Shown: positions 63,326 to 64,000 of the stretch, piece after piece | Layout: every line of letters begins with the position of its first letter | How positions within the stretch are numbered: position 1 is the first letter of the stretch | Source of the DNA: Temnothorax longispinosus | Lineage: Eukaryota; Arthropoda; Insecta; Hymenoptera; Formicidae | Assembly: GCF_030848805.1 (NCBI RefSeq) | Contig: NC_092360.1 | Coordinates: forward strand, 13,826,001 to 13,890,000 | Length of the DNA stretch: 64,000 bases | Reading direction: 5' to 3' | Program-made: the position numbers and the translations under genes | Notes under the pieces: model-generated | Told to the model about the DNA's origin: nothing | What the model saw: only the letters and a program-made list of their open reading frames with translations | The model's database searches: none

Positions 63326-64000
63326 ATGGAACGCCTTTTTGTCAAATCCAATCCCGAACTTTCAAACCAGAGTTGCTATACAGACTCGGAAAACCTGGAA
63401 AAATCATGGAAATTTAGATTGGCCAGGGAAAACTGGGAAAAATCACGGAAATATATAAAAGAGCCTGACACTTTACTCTCTCTCTCTCACACACCACACA
63501 TAATTCCCATAAATGCTCTTATTCTAAAGTGTACTTATAATTTTTTAAATATTATGTCCAACATTTATAGTCATATGCGTTCAAAATTCGCGCACTTTAC
63601 TAGTCATTTCTTATGTACTACTATAAGGAGGCACTTTTGAGGCGCTCTTGCGTCGATTTCTTGTTTTCTTCCTCTACTTCTTCTCTTGCGATATTAATTA
63701 ACAAAATAATTAAAATTTATATTTTATTCAGTGCTTTCATTCAATCGTTTTTTTCCCTCATAACTGCATTCTTTTTTCCAATACTTATTTATTTTTGTTG
63801 GCCTGGAATTTGCATTCAGGATTATATTATGTTACTAAACTTCCAATTGAAAGCAATTTTGCATTGTTTCTAATAATATAAGCTATCTTTCCTGCAATCC
63901 CTGTTTCTGAATGTTAAAGTTTAAGATTACATGTTGGTCATGGAAAATTCTCCATTAGCGTCTGCAAAACATGTGGAAAAGTCAGGGAATTTCAAAATTT
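63326..64000. mobile_element. Probable interspersed repeat running off the window end
   Basis: Words of the type CATGGAAA, GGGAAAA and TGGAAAAATCA recur at 63388-63455 and again at 63935-64000 (GTCATGGAAAATTC, GTGGAAAAGTCAGGGAATTT). The intervening 480 bases are AT- and T-rich with no conserved frame. The pattern is typical of diverged interspersed repeats, but the family is not recognised and the right end is cut. Confidence 0.4.

Larger units (their letters stand above)
27265..64000 (+). other. Inferred giant first intron of Glut4EF, continuing past the window
   Basis: From the GTGAGT donor to the window end I found no exon with family motifs on either strand. Many long frames (for example 45350-46057 plus, 62484-63221 minus, 39315-39920 minus) are Arg/Ser/Ala-rich shadows of GC-rich DNA without domains. 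The region alternates CpG-dense islands (27.9-28.9, 30.4-31.6, 33.2-34.6, 36.4-37.3, 39.1-39.9, 42.1-44.7, 50.5-51.1, 57.2-59.3 kb) with AT-rich stretches (29.0-29.7, 37.4-38.3, 46.4-46.7, 47.5-48.4, 49.5-50.5, 56.1-57.1, 60.1-61.4, 61.9-62.5 kb). The next exon must lie beyond 64 kb if the gene is intact. Confidence 0.55.

Noticed and set aside
27265..64000. Search for tRNA, rRNA, known insect microRNA seeds and later Glut4EF exons
   Set aside because: None recognised by eye; this does not exclude diverged or short ones.

Overview
The window looks like nuclear DNA of a hymenopteran insect, most likely an ant. This is inferred from intron-rich genes with GT-AG introns, AT-rich spacers next to very CpG-rich stretches without CpG depletion, many short DNA-transposon relics, and protein sequences that align to insect and vertebrate orthologues I know. 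No prokaryotic or viral gene organisation is visible.

Layout, left to right. (1) 1-9.75 kb: a tandem duplication of the prolyl oligopeptidase gene (PREP), both copies on the minus strand with the same 12-exon structure. Copy B (5958-9611) reads as an intact 706-residue enzyme with Ser551, Asp637 and His676. Copy A (276-4334) keeps a full 703-residue reading frame, but its nucleophile motif is damaged, a run of seven Asp sits in the catalytic Asp loop, nine residues are missing, and it lacks copy B's promoter. Three palindromic elements have inserted in or beside it. (2) 10.5-14.4 kb: gene-poor spacer with one clear MITE. (3) 15.0-17.3 kb: LIPT1 (mitochondrial lipoyltransferase), four exons on the plus strand, preceded by an unrecognised 51-codon small ORF. 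(4) 17.8-18.5 kb: a rearranged mariner relic. (5) 18.9-22.4 kb: a four-exon, 406-residue single-pass leucine-rich-repeat membrane protein on the minus strand, with a PPPPY motif in its tail and a piggyBac-like MITE in its second intron. (6) 24.1-27.3 kb: an extremely CpG-rich promoter, leader and first coding exon (26878-27264) of a plus-strand gene of the Glut4EF / ZNF395-ZNF704 family. (7) 27.3-64 kb: no further conserved exon was found. I read this as the 5' part of that gene's very long first intron. It holds microsatellites, local duplications, several perfect TGACGTCA octamers and two candidate internal promoters, one (about 58.7 kb) with an ATG-GAG-GTGAGT mini-exon whose splice phase matches the main first exon.

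The genes do not form a pathway. LIPT1 serves lipoylation of mitochondrial 2-oxoacid dehydrogenases, PREP is a cytosolic peptidase, the LRR protein is a surface receptor or adhesion type, and Glut4EF is a nuclear regulator. The most unusual items are the degenerate but open PREP copy A, the head-to-head mariner chimera, the conserved-looking small ORF upstream of LIPT1, and the possible alternative first exon of Glut4EF. All splice sites were placed by reading GT/AG signals, phase and family alignment by eye.
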